DNA from: Enterovibrio baiacu
Lineage (GTDB): Bacteria > Pseudomonadota > Gammaproteobacteria > Enterobacterales > Vibrionaceae
Length of the DNA stretch: 64,000 nt
Assembly (NCBI RefSeq): GCF_004120195.1
Contig: NZ_SCHN01000012.1
Span: forward strand, 124,001 to 188,000
Reading direction: 5' to 3'
Part shown: positions 28,850-39,316 of the stretch, piece by piece
How positions within the stretch are numbered: position 1 is the stretch's first letter
Layout: every line of letters begins with the position of its first letter
Translations under genes and position numbers: made by a program
The notes under the pieces: model-generated
Database searches by the model: none
Told to the model about the DNA's origin: nothing
Seen by the model: the letters and a program-made list of their open reading frames with translations, nothing else

Positions 28850-30442
28850 TCAATCGATTTTCGGTGGCGTTGAGAAGGTGTGATAAGGCGCTGGTGAAGG
28901 AATTTCCCACTCCAACCCTTCAGCACCTTCCCACGGTTTCGCCGGTGCTGGATCACCACCACGTGCACATTTCACAAGCACGGCGAGGAAAATCAGCTGC
29001 GATGCACCAAACAGGAAGGCACCAATACTCACGATGGCATTGATGTCTGCAAACTGCAGTGCGTAATCAGGAATCCGACGCGGCATACCTGCCAAGCCAA
29101 GGAAGTGCATTGGGAAGAACAAAATGTTCACCGAAATCAGCGAGCACCAGAAGTGCCATGACGCCAATTTGGTGTCATACATGTGTCCCGTCCATTTCGG
29201 TAGCCAGTAATACGCCGCCGCCATGATGGAGAAGATGGCACCTGTCACGAGGACGTAATGGAAGTGCGCCACCACGAAATAGGTATCGTGATACTGGAAG
29301 TCAGCCGGTGTTATCGCCAGCATTAGGCCGGAGAAACCACCAATCGTGAACAAGACAATAAAGGCGAGCGAGAAGAGCATAGGGGTCTCGAAGGTCAGCG
29401 ATCCTCGCCACATTGTCGCCACCCAGTTAAACACCTTCACCCCCGTGGGCACGGAGATCAGCATGGTGCAGTACATAAAGAAGAGTTCGGCGAAGACCGG
29501 CATCCCCGTGGTGAACATGTGGTGAGCCCAAACCACAAAGCTCAAGCCTGCAATCGATGCCGTCGCGTAAACCATCGAAGAATATCCAAAGAGTTTCTTA
29601 CGCGAAAAGGCAGGCACGATGGCAGAGATGATACCGAAGCTCGGCAAAATCATGATGTACACTTCAGGGTGACCAAAGAACCAGAAAATATGCTGGAACA
29701 TCACGGGGTCGCCGCCGCCTGCCGCATCAAAGAAGGACGTGCCAAAGTACTTGTCCGTCAGCACCATGGTCACCGCTCCCGCCAACACGGGCATGACCGC
29801 AATCAGCAAGAACGCAGTGATGAACCAAGTCCACACGAACAAGGGCATTTTCATGTACGTCATGCCTGGTGCGCGCAAGTTCATGATGGTCACGATCACG
29901 TTAATCGCACCCATGATGGAGCTGATACCCATGATGTGAATAGCAAACACGAACAACGCCGTGCTATCAGGTGAGTAGGTCGTTGACAGCGGTGCGTAGA
30001 AGGTCCAGCCAAAGTTAGGGCCACCACCTTCCATGAACAAAGACATTAACAGCATGAAGAACGCAAAAGGGAGAATCCAAAAGCTCCAGTTATTCATGCG
30101 CGGCAACGCCATGTCTGGCGCACCTATCATCAATGGCACCATCCAGTTGGCGAGTCCGGTAAAGGCAGGCATTACTGCCCCAAATACCATGATCAGGCCA
30201 TGCACGGTCGTCATCTGGTTAAAGAAGTTTGGTTCGACGAGTTGCAAGCCCGGCTGGAAAAGCTCAGCGCGGATGACCAAGGCCATCGCACCACCCACAA
30301 GGAACATGGTGAAACTAAACACCAAGTACATGGTGCCGATGTCTTTATGGTTGGTGGTTAACAGCCAACGCATCACCCCTTTGGGCTTATGATCATGGTC
30401 GTGGTCATCGTGGCCAACTTGATCGGGCGTCATATCTGTCAT
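28850..30442 (-). CDS. coxA: cytochrome c oxidase subunit I (aa3 type)
   Basis: 530 aa, 12 membrane helices. Heme a and CuB ligands are visible: the N-terminal heme a His in MTTVHGLIMVF, the CuB/Tyr crosslink motif FFGHPEVYIMILP, the HH pair in VVWAHHMFTTG, and the heme ligands in YHDTYFVVAHFHYV. Glu in GHPEV marks the A1 type with D and K proton channels. The N-terminus carries a His/Asp-rich cytoplasmic stretch (HDDHDHDHK). Catalyses O2 reduction coupled to proton pumping in the inner membrane. 12 bases downstream of coxB. Confidence 0.97.
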   Translation of the reverse strand: MTDMTPDQVGHDDHDHDHKPKGVMRWLLTTNHKDIGTMYLVFSFTMFLVGGAMALVIRAELFQPGLQLVEPNFFNQMTTVHGLIMVFGAVMPAFTGLANWMVPLMIGAPDMALPRMNNWSFWILPFAFFMLLMSLFMEGGGPNFGWTFYAPLSTTYSPDSTALFVFAIHIMGISSIMGAINVIVTIMNLRAPGMTYMKMPLFVWTWFITAFLLIAVMPVLAGAVTMVLTDKYFGTSFFDAAGGGDPVMFQHIFWFFGHPEVYIMILPSFGIISAIVPAFSRKKLFGYSSMVYATASIAGLSFVVWAHHMFTTGMPVFAELFFMYCTMLISVPTGVKVFNWVATMWRGSLTFETPMLFSLAFIVLFTIGGFSGLMLAITPADFQYHDTYFVVAHFHYVLVTGAIFSIMAAAYYWLPKWTGHMYDTKLASWHFWCSLISVNILFFPMHFLGLAGMPRRIPDYALQFADINAIVSIGAFLFGASQLIFLAVLVKCARGGDPAPAKPWEGAEGLEWEIPSPAPYHTFSTPPKID

Positions 30443-30454
30443 TGGAGTTTCTCC

Positions 30455-31603
30455 TTAAAGATCATCGCCATTGAGGACAGCGTTTACCTGAGCAGCCTGA
30501 ATGGCATCACCCGTGTTATTACCCCACGCATTCCTTTCATATGTGACTACCGCAGCCAGTTCTTTCAAACCTAACTGAGGCCCAAACGCCTGCATCGCCG
30601 TGCCGTCTTGGCCGTGAATAACCACGCTGAGGTGATCAACGATACGGTCAGGATTGGTAGCAATGTCTGTTTGCGCCAAGGCAGGGAACACACCAGGCAG
30701 ACCAAGGCCGTTGATTTGGTGGCACGCTGCGCATCGCGAGTTGTACACCTCTTCGCCGAGGGCCATCAGCTCATCCATGTTCATGTTCATGTCGAGAAGT
30801 TTTTTCTCCTCTTCACGCACTTTGGCTTGTGCGGCGGCCGTCTCAAGCACCCAAGCATCAAACTCTTCAACAGGCTTAGCGATGACCACAATCGGCATAA
30901 AGCCATGGTCTTTACCGCAAAGCTCAGCACATTGACCGCGATAGATACCGGGTTTGTCGATTTTGGTCCACGCCTCGTTGATGAAGCCTGGGTTCGCATC
31001 TTTCTTCACCGCGAAATCAGGCACCCACCACGAGTGGATAACGTCTTCTGACGTGATCAAGAAACGCACTTTCTTGCCAATCGGCAGAACCAGCGGTCGA
31101 TCGACTTCAAGCAAGTAGTTATCACGTTTCGCTTGTTCGCCATTGATCTGCGCAGCAGAGGACGCCAGCAATGAGAAAAATTCAACGTCTTGATCGAAGT
31201 AGCGGTAATGCCACTTCCACTGAGAGCCTGTGACCTGCACCGTGATTTCAGGTTCGGACACATCTTCCATGGCTAGCAGTACGCGCGTCGCGGGCACGGC
31301 CATACCAATCAGGATGAGAAACGGGATTAAGGTCCAAAGGATTTCCACCTTGGTGCTCTCATGAAAATTAGCAGCAACAGCGCCTTTGGACTTTCGGTGA
31401 TGGATGATAGACCAGAACATCACACCAAATACCACCACACCGATGGCAACACAGATGTAAAGGATGGTCATGTGCAAGTCATAGACCTGCGCACTGATGT
31501 CCGTCACACCCTTGGTGAGATTCAAAGAAGACGGTTCTTCTGACGCGAGAGCGGCAAAAGACGGGAAAAGTGCGAGCGTGGACAGAAGTTGGCGAGTCGT
31601 CAC
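30455..31603 (-). CDS. coxB: cytochrome c oxidase subunit II with fused cytochrome c domain (caa3 type)
   Basis: 382 aa from a GTG at 31603 with GAGGAGG seven bases upstream; the frame's upstream GTG lies in front of that ribosome site. Signal-like helix to about residue 20 (LALFPSFAALASEE), two membrane helices (about 45-66, 87-110), then the CuA cupredoxin domain with H190, C225, C229, H233 and M236 (GQCAELCGKDHGFMP). The C-terminus adds a cytochrome c domain with C291-A-A-C-H295. The fused heme means electrons enter without a separate docking step. Confidence 0.96.
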   Translation of the reverse strand: MTTRQLLSTLALFPSFAALASEEPSSLNLTKGVTDISAQVYDLHMTILYICVAIGVVVFGVMFWSIIHHRKSKGAVAANFHESTKVEILWTLIPFLILIGMAVPATRVLLAMEDVSEPEITVQVTGSQWKWHYRYFDQDVEFFSLLASSAAQINGEQAKRDNYLLEVDRPLVLPIGKKVRFLITSEDVIHSWWVPDFAVKKDANPGFINEAWTKIDKPGIYRGQCAELCGKDHGFMPIVVIAKPVEEFDAWVLETAAAQAKVREEEKKLLDMNMNMDELMALGEEVYNSRCAACHQINGLGLPGVFPALAQTDIATNPDRIVDHLSVVIHGQDGTAMQAFGPQLGLKELAAVVTYERNAWGNNTGDAIQAAQVNAVLNGDDL

Positions 31604-32034
31604 CTGATTCCTCCTCAAAATCACTACGCATTACAGTGAGTCAATGGAAGCAATAAATGGACAAATAAGAATTAACAGTTTGTTTACATCTAAAACTAGG
31701 AGAGGAATGCGGAAAGAACAAAAAATGCGCAACATTATGGGGCGAAACTTGATGCCAAGCACGAAATTACTAGATGAAGACATCTGTTTCATTCACGACT
31801 TTTTTTGCGTGTTTCTCCGGACAATGAACAGAAAGCGGGATCAGGTATGCCCGTCAATTTACGAAGGAATTTCGACGATGTTGCTGCTAAAACGCAGATA
31901 ATAATTGTGTTATGAAACGTAAGAGAAGGCTTTTTAGCAACGCGCAAAGCGCGTTAACCGAATAAAAAAGAGGCGACTTCATGCAATTTGCACGAAGTCG
32001 CCTTTTTAAGACTTTTTAAGACACAGCGCGAGGC
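31604..32034. other. 431-bp region between coxB and lexA
   Basis: Upstream region of the oxidase operon, AT-rich, with no convincing gene; an 85-codon frame at 31644 lacks a ribosome site and family resemblance. A 7-bp GC-rich hairpin (AACGCGC-AAA-GCGCGTT, 31939-31955) and the lexA terminator lie at the right end. The oxidase promoter must be in the part next to coxB but I cannot name its elements with confidence. Confidence 0.5.
31965..32007 (-). terminator. terminator after lexA
   Basis: 14-bp stem AGGCGACTTC / GAAGTCGCCT flanked by A and T runs, with an inner TGCAATTTGCA hairpin in the loop, 28 bases after the lexA stop. A/T runs on both sides could serve either strand. Confidence 0.85.
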
Positions 32035-32658
32035 TTACATCCAGTCGCTATTGCGGATCACGCCAACAGCAATGCCTTCAATGGTGAGGTTTTGATGCGC
32101 GAGATCCACAACGATAGGCGCAAACTCTTCATTTTCAGCATGCAAAAGCACTTGATTGCCTTTGCGTTCCAAACGCTTAACCGTCACATCGTCTTCAACA
32201 CGCGCGACAACCACTTGGCCATTACGCACATCTTGGGTTTTATGCACTGCGAGTAAATCGCCATCCATAATACCGATGTCTTTCATGCTCATGCCGTTAA
32301 CGCGCAGCAAAAAATCTGCACTCGGTTTAAACAAACTTGGGTCAACGTGATAATGACTTTCAACGTGCTCTTGCGCCAAGATAGGCTCACCGGCTGCCAC
32401 ACGACCAATCAAAGGCAACCCTTCGTCGTCATTGGCGGGTTCATTGCCCACCAACAGGCGGATACCACGTGACGCACCAGGTACGATTTCCAGCACGCCT
32501 TTACGCGCCAGCGCTTTCAAATGTTCTTCAGCGGCATTCGCTGAACGGAATCCCAGCTCCTTCGCGATTTCAGCGCGAGTTGGTGGCATCCCAGTATCGT
32601 CGATTTTGCCTTTGATAAGATCAAAGACTTGCTGCTGTCTAGCGGTTAACGGCTTCAT
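32035..32658 (-). CDS. lexA: SOS response repressor LexA
   Basis: 207 aa. N-terminal winged helix-turn-helix ([20 protein letters not shown] at about 28-47), the Ala89-Gly90 self-cleavage site (RVAAGEP), and the catalytic Ser124 (VNGMSM) and Lys161 (DVTVKRLE). Represses DNA-damage genes until RecA filaments trigger self-cleavage. Two SOS boxes in front of the gene show autoregulation. Divergent from plsB, as in Vibrio and E. coli. Confidence 0.97.
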   Translation of the reverse strand: MKPLTARQQQVFDLIKGKIDDTGMPPTRAEIAKELGFRSANAAEEHLKALARKGVLEIVPGASRGIRLLVGNEPANDDEGLPLIGRVAAGEPILAQEHVESHYHVDPSLFKPSADFLLRVNGMSMKDIGIMDGDLLAVHKTQDVRNGQVVVARVEDDVTVKRLERKGNQVLLHAENEEFAPIVVDLAHQNLTIEGIAVGVIRNSDWM

Positions 32659-32666
32659 AATCAGAC

Positions 32667-32682
32667 CTGTCTTTTTATACAG
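32667..32682. promoter_or_regulatory. SOS box 1 of lexA
   Basis: CTGT-CTTTTTAT-ACAG: exact CTGT-N8-ACAG LexA consensus, 9 bases upstream of the lexA start codon. Confidence 0.9.
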
Positions 32683-32686
32683 TTAA

Positions 32687-32702
32687 CTGGAAGTATATCC
32701 AG
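32687..32702. promoter_or_regulatory. SOS box 2 of lexA
   Basis: CTGG-AAGTATAT-CCAG: matches the CTG-N10-CAG core with an AT-rich centre. It is offset from box 1 by 20 bases, about two helical turns, like the paired boxes of E. coli lexA. Confidence 0.8.
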
Positions 32703-32902
32703 TGTTTAGCCACTTGAAAAGGCGCATTTAGCACCAATCTCTATACAGAGGCCTTTTCAGATCACATTTTTTCTTTTTACATTTGCCATACATATTATTC
32801 CCAAGGCTGACAAATTCGTGCGAATTACTGCCATTTCGCTGCAAGTTCGTCGACGTTTTCTGCTATCCTTCGGGCGCACAACGACTAAGAGGCTGCGATC
32901 AG

Positions 32903-35347
32903 ATGTCTGCTTGCCAATCCATGTATCAGAAAATACTGAATTTACCGCTGTCGGCGCTGGTGAAAACAATCAGCATTCCGTCAGACCCGATCAACCAACT
33001 GGGTATCGATCTCAATCGCCCAGTGGTTTACGTATTGCCGTTCCATTCACATACCGATTTGCTCACCCTACGCACCAGCTGTTTACAGCAAGGGTTGCCT
33101 GATCCACTGGAGCCTTTAGAGCTCGGCGGAAAAAGCCTGCAACGCTATGTGTTTGTGTCACAAGGCAAGCGTATGTTCGACTCTAGCGATCCGGTTCCTC
33201 AGGAATCCATCGCGCTGTTTACCGAGCTGCTTGAATTGCACAAACGCGATTCAGAGCTGGATATCCAATTGATTCCAGCGTCAGTGGTATGGGACCGCAA
33301 CCCAGGTAACGAAAATCGCCCAGCAGCTGCACCGCTAAAAGCCATGAATGGTTTGCAGAAGTTTTATACCGTGTTGACGCTAGGACGTGACAGCATGGTG
33401 CGCTTAAGCAGCGCGGTTTCTCTGCGCTACATGGCAGACAAACACGGCACAGACACCAGCATCGCGAACAAACTTGCTCGCGTTGCGAAAATCCATTTCT
33501 CTCGTCAAAAAATGGCCGCGTCAGGCCCTGGCTTGCCCAATCGCCAAGCCCTGTTTAAACGCCTTCTTGCGTCTAAAGCCATTGCAAAAGTCGTTGAGGA
33601 AGAAGCAGAGACTCGTGACGTCGCGGTAGAAAAAGTGCGTAAAGAAGCCATCGACATGATGGAAGAGATTGCTGCAGACTTTTCACCCAGCATGATCCGC
33701 TACGCCGATAACCTGCTGACCTGGCTTTGGAACAAGCTGTATCAAGGCATTAATATCAATAATGCTGAGCGCGTTCGTAAGCTGGCACAAGACGGTCATG
33801 AGATTGTTTACGTGCCGTGTCACCGTTCTCACATGGACTACGTGCTGCTTTCCTACACCTTGTATAAAGAAGGCTTGGTGCCACCGCACATCGCGGCAGG
33901 CGTAAACCTTAACTTCTTCCCCGCAGGCCCGATTTTCCGCCGTGGTGGTGCCTTCTTCTTGCGCCGCACCTTCAAAGGCGATCGCCTGTACTCCACTGTA
34001 TTCCGCGAATACTTGGCTGAGCTTTTCTCGAAAGGCTACTCCGTTGAGTACTTCTCTGAAGGTGGCCGTTCACGTACAGGTCGTTTGTTACCGGCGAAAA
34101 CGGGCATGCTAGCCATGACCATTCAAGCCATGCTTCGTGGCCTGAAACGCCCAGTGACCCTTGTACCGGTTTACATCGGTTACGAACACGTCATGGAAGT
34201 GAGCACCTACGCGAAAGAGCTGCAAGGCAAGCGTAAGCAAAAAGAAAACTTCGGTCAGGTGCTGGGTATCGTGCGCAAACTGCGTAACTACGGTAAAGGC
34301 TACGTGAACTTTGGGGAGCCGATTCAGGTTAACCAATTCTTGAATGACAAAGTGCCGAGCTGGCATGACGCCATCAACCCGATAGAGCCGCAACGCCCAC
34401 AATGGTTGAACCCTGTGGTGAACGAACTGGCCGATCGCATGATGACCAAAATCAACGATGCCGCAGCCGCCAACGCACTCACCCTGTGTGCGACCGCTCT
34501 GCTTTCTTCTCGCCAACGCGCATTAAGCCGTGAAGCGCTAGAAGAACAATTGACGATTTACCTCGATTTGCTTCGTCAAGTACCGTATTCACCAACCAGT
34601 ACAGTGCCTGAAGAGAGCGCTGAAGAATTGGTTGAGCATGCCTTGAGCTTGAACAAGTTCGTGGTAGAGAAAGATTCACTCGGTGAAGTGATTTCTCTCG
34701 ACCGTCAGCAAGCCATCTTGATGACCTACTACCGCAACAACATCGTGCATTTGTTAGCGATTCCATCATTGATTGCACAATTGTTGGTGTTCAAACCAAG
34801 CGTGAGTCGAGACGATCTGCATTCGTCCATTCGTCAGTTGTATCCGATGCTAAAAGCGGAACTCTTTATGAGCTTCGATGACGAATCACTTACGCAGTAT
34901 GTCGATACCATGATTGAGGAAATGTCTCGCCAGCAACTGATCACGGTTGAAGGTGAGATGCTGCACCGCAAATCTGCCAAGCTGAACCAGTTGCAGTTGT
35001 TGGGTCGCACCATTGCAGAAACCCTGCAACGCTACGCAATCACTCTAACGCTGTTCAGCCACGAAGCGGACATGTCAAAGGACGACCTGGAAATGCAAAG
35101 CCAGATGATGGCACAGCGTCTAAGTCGCCTGCACGGTATCAACGCCCCTGAGTTCTTCGACAAAGGTGTGTTTGCAACCTTGATGGCAACACTGCGCGAG
35201 CAGGGTTACCTTAATGACGATTGCCATGCACTGACGAGCCGTGTTGAGTCGCTGCGAGAAAATGTGTTTGGCCTGATTTCGCCAGAAGTGCAGCTGACCA
35301 TTCAAGCTATCTTGGATCAGCCTTCAGAAGACGCTTCTCAAGGCTAA
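32903..35347 (+). CDS. plsB: glycerol-3-phosphate 1-O-acyltransferase
   Basis: 814 aa (E. coli 807). Inner-membrane enzyme making 1-acyl-glycerol-3-phosphate, the first step of phospholipid synthesis, from acyl-ACP or acyl-CoA. Acyltransferase blocks: the HX4D motif [13 protein letters not shown] near residue 306, [12 protein letters not shown], the [11 protein letters not shown] block and [14 protein letters not shown]. Start chosen at 32903 ([12 protein letters not shown]), matching Vibrio PlsB N-termini; the frame runs 40 codons further upstream into the lexA promoter and is not expected to be used. Confidence 0.96.
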   Translation: MSACQSMYQKILNLPLSALVKTISIPSDPINQLGIDLNRPVVYVLPFHSHTDLLTLRTSCLQQGLPDPLEPLELGGKSLQRYVFVSQGKRMFDSSDPVPQESIALFTELLELHKRDSELDIQLIPASVVWDRNPGNENRPAAAPLKAMNGLQKFYTVLTLGRDSMVRLSSAVSLRYMADKHGTDTSIANKLARVAKIHFSRQKMAASGPGLPNRQALFKRLLASKAIAKVVEEEAETRDVAVEKVRKEAIDMMEEIAADFSPSMIRYADNLLTWLWNKLYQGININNAERVRKLAQDGHEIVYVPCHRSHMDYVLLSYTLYKEGLVPPHIAAGVNLNFFPAGPIFRRGGAFFLRRTFKGDRLYSTVFREYLAELFSKGYSVEYFSEGGRSRTGRLLPAKTGMLAMTIQAMLRGLKRPVTLVPVYIGYEHVMEVSTYAKELQGKRKQKENFGQVLGIVRKLRNYGKGYVNFGEPIQVNQFLNDKVPSWHDAINPIEPQRPQWLNPVVNELADRMMTKINDAAAANALTLCATALLSSRQRALSREALEEQLTIYLDLLRQVPYSPTSTVPEESAEELVEHALSLNKFVVEKDSLGEVISLDRQQAILMTYYRNNIVHLLAIPSLIAQLLVFKPSVSRDDLHSSIRQLYPMLKAELFMSFDDESLTQYVDTMIEEMSRQQLITVEGEMLHRKSAKLNQLQLLGRTIAETLQRYAITLTLFSHEADMSKDDLEMQSQMMAQRLSRLHGINAPEFFDKGVFATLMATLREQGYLNDDCHALTSRVESLRENVFGLISPEVQLTIQAILDQPSEDASQG

Positions 35348-35389
35348 CGCCGACGGTCACTATTGCCGACACTCGGTTCGTGACCCAAC

Positions 35390-35422
35390 AAAAAGCCCTC
35401 GTTTCTCAACGAGGGCTTTTTT
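35390..35422. terminator. bidirectional terminator between plsB and ubiA
   Basis: Stem AAAAGCCCTCGT / ACGAGGGCTTTT with a 6-base loop and T run, between convergent genes. Confidence 0.9.
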
Positions 35423-35496
35423 GTCTGAGTCGATAGATATCCACTCGCGCACGGGTGTTGGAATCACACGGGCTTTGGGATAAACCGACCTGCGTA

Positions 35497-36357
35497 TTAT
35501 TTCATCAATACGCTAATGGCGATGCCAACAAAGACCAACATGCCGAAGTAATTGTTATTCAAGAATGCTTTGAAGCATGCATCCCTGTCGCGCGCTTTCG
35601 CTAGCCACTGCTGATAAACAAACAGCGCAGATGCACCCAGCAAGAAAGAGTAGTAAAGCGTCGAAAGCTCACTCAAGAAGCCTACCAGCACCAGCAACAG
35701 AACCGTCACTAACTGCAACACGCCAATCGCGGCTTTGTCATAGCGACCAAATAAAATGGCTGACGATTTAATGCCGATTTTTACGTCATCATCGCGATCG
35801 ACCATGGCATATAAGGTGTCATAGGCAACCGTCCATGCCACATTGGCAAGAAACAGCATCCACGCAACAGGTGGCAGTTCGCCAGCTTGTGCGGCATAGG
35901 CCATAGGAATGGCCCAGCTAAACGCCATGCCCAACACCAACTGTGGCATGTGGGTATAACGCTTCATGAAAGGGTAAACGGAGGCAAGGAGCAAGGCCAC
36001 AACCGATAACTGAATGGTTAGCGCATCAAGCGTAAGCACCAGCAAGAATGCGCCAAGGACAAGGAAGGCGAACAGCGCCAACGCTTCTTTCGCGGTCACA
36101 AGCCCTGAGGGGAGTGGACGGGCTTTGGTGCGTTTCACATGGCCATCGAGGTTGCGGTCAGCAAAATCGTTAATCACACACCCTGCGGCGCGCATCATGA
36201 CGACGCCAAGGACGAACACCACCAACACTTTTGGGTCTGGCATGCCATCAGCGGCAAGAAACAATGCCCACATGGTTGGCCATAGCAACAACAAGCTGCC
36301 AATCGGCCTGTCCATGCGCGTGAGTTGCCAAAACGCCCGAGCTTTGGCTGCATCCAT
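35497..36357 (-). CDS. ubiA: 4-hydroxybenzoate octaprenyltransferase
   Basis: 286 aa polytopic membrane enzyme that prenylates 4-hydroxybenzoate in ubiquinone synthesis. The first Asp motif [15 protein letters not shown] and the second motif [19 protein letters not shown]-type loop are visible, with about nine helices. Its ATG abuts the ubiC stop codon directly (TAA-ATG), so the product of UbiC is passed to the enzyme encoded by the next cistron of the same transcript. Confidence 0.96.
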   Translation of the reverse strand: MDAAKARAFWQLTRMDRPIGSLLLLWPTMWALFLAADGMPDPKVLVVFVLGVVMMRAAGCVINDFADRNLDGHVKRTKARPLPSGLVTAKEALALFAFLVLGAFLLVLTLDALTIQLSVVALLLASVYPFMKRYTHMPQLVLGMAFSWAIPMAYAAQAGELPPVAWMLFLANVAWTVAYDTLYAMVDRDDDVKIGIKSSAILFGRYDKAAIGVLQLVTVLLLVLVGFLSELSTLYYSFLLGASALFVYQQWLAKARDRDACFKAFLNNNYFGMLVFVGIAISVLMK

Positions 36358-36894
36358 TTAGCCTTCCTCCTGATAAATCGGCGCGTGAGGGAGAAAGAGC
36401 TCTGAAACCAACATCGGCTTGTTGTTCACCCACAGGCGGGAACGACGTGCCAACAAGGCTTCTCCTTTCACGATCACCGTCGCGACTTCTATCGCATCTC
36501 GTCGCGCGTTTGCTTGCGTAAAAACACGTTGCCCCAAAGGCACCGCACCTAACTGCGCAATATCTTCTTCTTTTTCTGTCAGCGTGGACATGGGCACTAA
36601 CGTGCGCGCACACAGCCACGGCGTATCATCACCGGAAAGGACAACTTCGCGAACCAAGCAGCCTTCATGGCCCAACAGTTCACGTTCACTGCTTGTCAGC
36701 GTCTCCACATCACATTGGTGCAAACCCAACACTTCAACGTCTAACGTTGCACAGCACGCCTTTAATCGCTCTGTCATTGAATGCGCTTCAAGCAGCCATT
36801 CACCCTTGCGTGTTGTTTCCAGTTGCTGCCAATCCGGGGCCTCCCAATTCGCACCCATCAGGGCTGACACGTGTAATTGTTTGAAATCTGACAT
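36358..36894 (-). CDS. ubiC: chorismate lyase
   Basis: 178 aa from the ATG at 36894 with AGGATAAC upstream (the frame opens 18 codons earlier, without support). Converts chorismate to 4-hydroxybenzoate and pyruvate, the committed step to ubiquinone. Family features: GEWLLEAHSMTERL near the N-terminus, VREVVLSGDDTPWLCARTL with the substrate arginine, and the C-terminal RSRLWVNNKPMLVSELFLP-type segment. First gene of ubiCA. Confidence 0.92.
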   Translation of the reverse strand: MSDFKQLHVSALMGANWEAPDWQQLETTRKGEWLLEAHSMTERLKACCATLDVEVLGLHQCDVETLTSSERELLGHEGCLVREVVLSGDDTPWLCARTLVPMSTLTEKEEDIAQLGAVPLGQRVFTQANARRDAIEVATVIVKGEALLARRSRLWVNNKPMLVSELFLPHAPIYQEEG

Positions 36895-37051
36895 GTTATC
36901 CTGAGCCAAAGAGCAAAAAAACCACAAAAATTTCGCCGAATCGGCCAATAATGTTTAGTATTAATAATGCGCTATTGTACACAGCTGTGCCCTGTCACGC
37001 GCAGCTAAACTACCATAAGAGATTCATTAAATCTGGGGTTTGGCAAAAACC

Positions 37052-37462
37052 ATGAAAAAAAACATAACGGCTATTTTCACCTTATTGGTATCACTGTTCT
37101 TGTCCTCCCCTTCTATGGCTGAAGGCGAAGAGAATGCAGCTAAATTCAGCTACTTCACGCTCGAACCAGAAATCACCACTAACTTTATTACGGATGGACG
37201 CAAGCTTGGGTTTATCAATGTGCGCGTCGATCTGATGGTCGATGATCCAGCATTGATTCAAGAACTCGAATATCACCAGCCGCTGATCCGCGACACCATT
37301 ATCGAGGTACTCAGCCAAGAGAGTGAAGTGCGCGTCAAATCGCTGTCTGGACGAGAAGCCATTCGAAAAAACTGCTTCGAGAAAGTGAACGCCATTCTCC
37401 TTGCGGAAACCAACCAAAAAATACTGGCTGACTTACTGTTTACTAAGTACCTCTACCAGTAA
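37052..37462 (+). CDS. FliL-like flagellar basal body-associated family protein
   Basis: 136 aa from the ATG at 37052. N-terminal signal peptide or anchor (MKKNITAIFTLLVSLFLSS, cleavage likely after PSMA), then a FliL-type periplasmic domain: FSYFTLEPEITTNFI, GFINVRVDLMV, and IRDTIIEVLSQES. Proteins of this kind are found in Vibrio outside the flagellar locus, next to ubiC. A role in flagellar stator function is plausible by family but not shown; it is not in a flagellar operon here. Confidence 0.8.
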   Translation: MKKNITAIFTLLVSLFLSSPSMAEGEENAAKFSYFTLEPEITTNFITDGRKLGFINVRVDLMVDDPALIQELEYHQPLIRDTIIEVLSQESEVRVKSLSGREAIRKNCFEKVNAILLAETNQKILADLLFTKYLYQ

Positions 37463-37474
37463 ACAAGCAGACAC

Positions 37475-37502
37475 AAAAAAGGCGTACTCAGTACGCCTTT
37501 TT
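37475..37502. terminator. bidirectional terminator between the FliL-like gene and glpD
   Basis: Stem AAAAAGGCGTAC / GTACGCCTTTTT around TCA, 12 bases after the stop. Confidence 0.9.
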
Positions 37503-37566
37503 CATTGGTTTTGAGAGTGTGCTAGCTAAGTCTGAACTCGCCCCCTCCCCACCTCATTCGCGCCAA

Positions 37567-39084
37567 TTACGCATTGACCACCGCTTGAGTGTCCGCCGTT
37601 TTCGCTTGTGCGATATAGCGTGCTACCTGCGCTTGTTGCTCTTCGTTGAGATACAGCCCCAACTTGGTGCGACGCCACAGCAAATCTTCTGCTTCAACGA
37701 CATATTCCGCCGTCATCAAGTAATCCACTTCGCGCTGCGTTAGGCCTTCACCAAACGCGGTACCCAACGCTTCTTGCGTGTCATCTTCAGACAACCACAC
37801 CCAAACGCGGTTGCCGTAGGTCGTGGCTAAACGGTGACACGTGAAGCTGTCCATCCACAGAAAACGGTTCGCCAGTTTTTCTTCCACGTCGCTGAACGAG
37901 GTGATCTCTTCGCCGCCCGGTAGCACTTGTTCTGCCGTCCAGTCCGCCCCCATGTCAGGGAAGAAAGGTTTCATCATGTTCATCGCCGCTTGCGCCAGCT
38001 TACGATACGTCGTCAGCTTGCCACCAAACACAGAAAGAATTGGCGCTACGCCGCCGTTTTCGTCCAACTCTAACGTGTAATCACGAGTCACCGCCTGAGG
38101 CGAGTCTGACTCGTCTTCACACAGCGGGCGCACACCACTGTAGGTCCACACAACGTCTTCAGACGCCAGCTGCTTTTTGAAATGCTGGTTATACACGTCC
38201 AGCAGATAAGCGATTTCGCCGTCATCGATGGCAACCTCTCGCGGATCGCCCAAGTATTCCACGTCAGTGGTACCGATGATCGAGAAGCGGTCGAGATAAG
38301 GGAGCACAAACACAATGCGGCCATCTTCATTTTGAAGAATGTAAGATTGCGGTTCGTTGTGAACTCGTGGCACCACAATATGGCTGCCTTTCACCAATCG
38401 AATACCGCGCGGAGATGTTAATGACGTACTTTCATCATAAAACTGCTTCACCCAAGGGCCCGCGGCATTGACCAACACTTTAGCGGTGCGCGTGAAACGC
38501 TCATCCGTTGTGCTATCAACGACCTCTACATGCCATAAGCCATCTTTGCGCTCAACGCGCTCAACCTTACAACGGTTACGCACTTCTGCACCGCGCTCTT
38601 GCGCGTCCATGGCATTCAAAATGACTAAGCGAGCATCGTCCACCCAACAATCCGAGTATTCGAAGCCTTTGGTGATTTCAGGTTTCAACACAGACTGCTC
38701 TTTGAATGAAATGCCTTTGCTGGCAGGAAGGCTCGTGCGCTTGCCCAAGTTATCGTAAAGGAAAAGCCCGGCGCGGATCATCCATGCAGGGCGAAGGTGA
38801 GGACGATGGGGCAAACGAAAGCGCATTGGCCAAGCAAGGTAAGGGGCTTTTTTCAACAGCACTTCACGCTCAGCGAGTGCTTCACTCACTAAACGAAACT
38901 CGTAATGTTCGAGGTAGCGCAATCCGCCGTGGATCAGCTTAGAGCTTGCAGAAGACGTCGCAGACGCAAAATCTGCCGCTTCGTAAAGCCCAACACTCAA
39001 CCCTCGGCCAGCGGCATCAGCCGCGATGCCTGCGCCATTGATACCACCGCCAACGACGATAATATCCAATACTTTGTCTGTCAT
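37567..39084 (-). CDS. glpD: aerobic glycerol-3-phosphate dehydrogenase
   Basis: 505 aa membrane-associated flavoprotein that oxidises glycerol-3-phosphate to DHAP and reduces ubiquinone. N-terminal FAD-binding GGGINGAGIAADAAGRGLS and the family motif SSASSKLIHGGLRYLEHYEF (20 residues or fewer quoted), plus the TYSGVRPLCEDESDSPQAV segment. GAAGGG precedes the ATG. GlpR operators lie just upstream, so repression by GlpR and induction by glycerol-3-phosphate are expected. Confidence 0.96.
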   Translation of the reverse strand: MTDKVLDIIVVGGGINGAGIAADAAGRGLSVGLYEAADFASATSSASSKLIHGGLRYLEHYEFRLVSEALAEREVLLKKAPYLAWPMRFRLPHRPHLRPAWMIRAGLFLYDNLGKRTSLPASKGISFKEQSVLKPEITKGFEYSDCWVDDARLVILNAMDAQERGAEVRNRCKVERVERKDGLWHVEVVDSTTDERFTRTAKVLVNAAGPWVKQFYDESTSLTSPRGIRLVKGSHIVVPRVHNEPQSYILQNEDGRIVFVLPYLDRFSIIGTTDVEYLGDPREVAIDDGEIAYLLDVYNQHFKKQLASEDVVWTYSGVRPLCEDESDSPQAVTRDYTLELDENGGVAPILSVFGGKLTTYRKLAQAAMNMMKPFFPDMGADWTAEQVLPGGEEITSFSDVEEKLANRFLWMDSFTCHRLATTYGNRVWVWLSEDDTQEALGTAFGEGLTQREVDYLMTAEYVVEAEDLLWRRTKLGLYLNEEQQAQVARYIAQAKTADTQAVVNA

Positions 39085-39171
39085 GTTCCCTTCACCTTTC
39101 TTTTACATGCGCGATCGCTGTGCTTCAATCGCGCACGTTCATGCGCTTCATCCTCATGAACATGTCGAACC

Positions 39172-39211
39172 AAATGCTCATTCGAATATTCAATGTTCGT
39201 TTACGAGCATT
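39172..39211. promoter_or_regulatory. tandem GlpR operators upstream of glpD
   Basis: AATGTTCGTTTACGAGCATT (39192-39211) is a near-perfect inverted repeat of the E. coli GlpR consensus (ATGTTCG / CGAACAT with one mismatch). A weaker second copy AAATGCTCATTCGAATATTC lies directly beside it at 39172-39191. Both are about 90-130 bases upstream of the glpD start. Confidence 0.75.
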
Positions 39212-39274
39212 TTAGCGCAGAGAATTCATCTGTCCAGTTAACATTCGATCAAAATGCACACAAAATTTGGACAT

Positions 39275-39306
39275 AAAAAAACCGCCTGACGGCGGCGGCT
39301 TTTTTA
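39275..39306 (-). terminator. terminator after glpR
   Basis: Stem CCGCC / GGCGG extended by A and T runs (AAAAAAA...TTTTTT), 11 bases after the glpR stop; it isolates glpD from glpEGR readthrough. Confidence 0.8.
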
Positions 39307-39316
39307 AACAGAAGGG

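Noticed and set aside
31644-31901. 85-codon frame between coxB and lexA
   Set aside because: No ribosome site, basic and low-complexity translation, and no recognisable domain.
32783-32902. N-terminal extension of plsB by 40 codons
   Set aside because: It runs through the lexA/plsB divergent promoter region, and the shorter start matches known PlsB N-termini.
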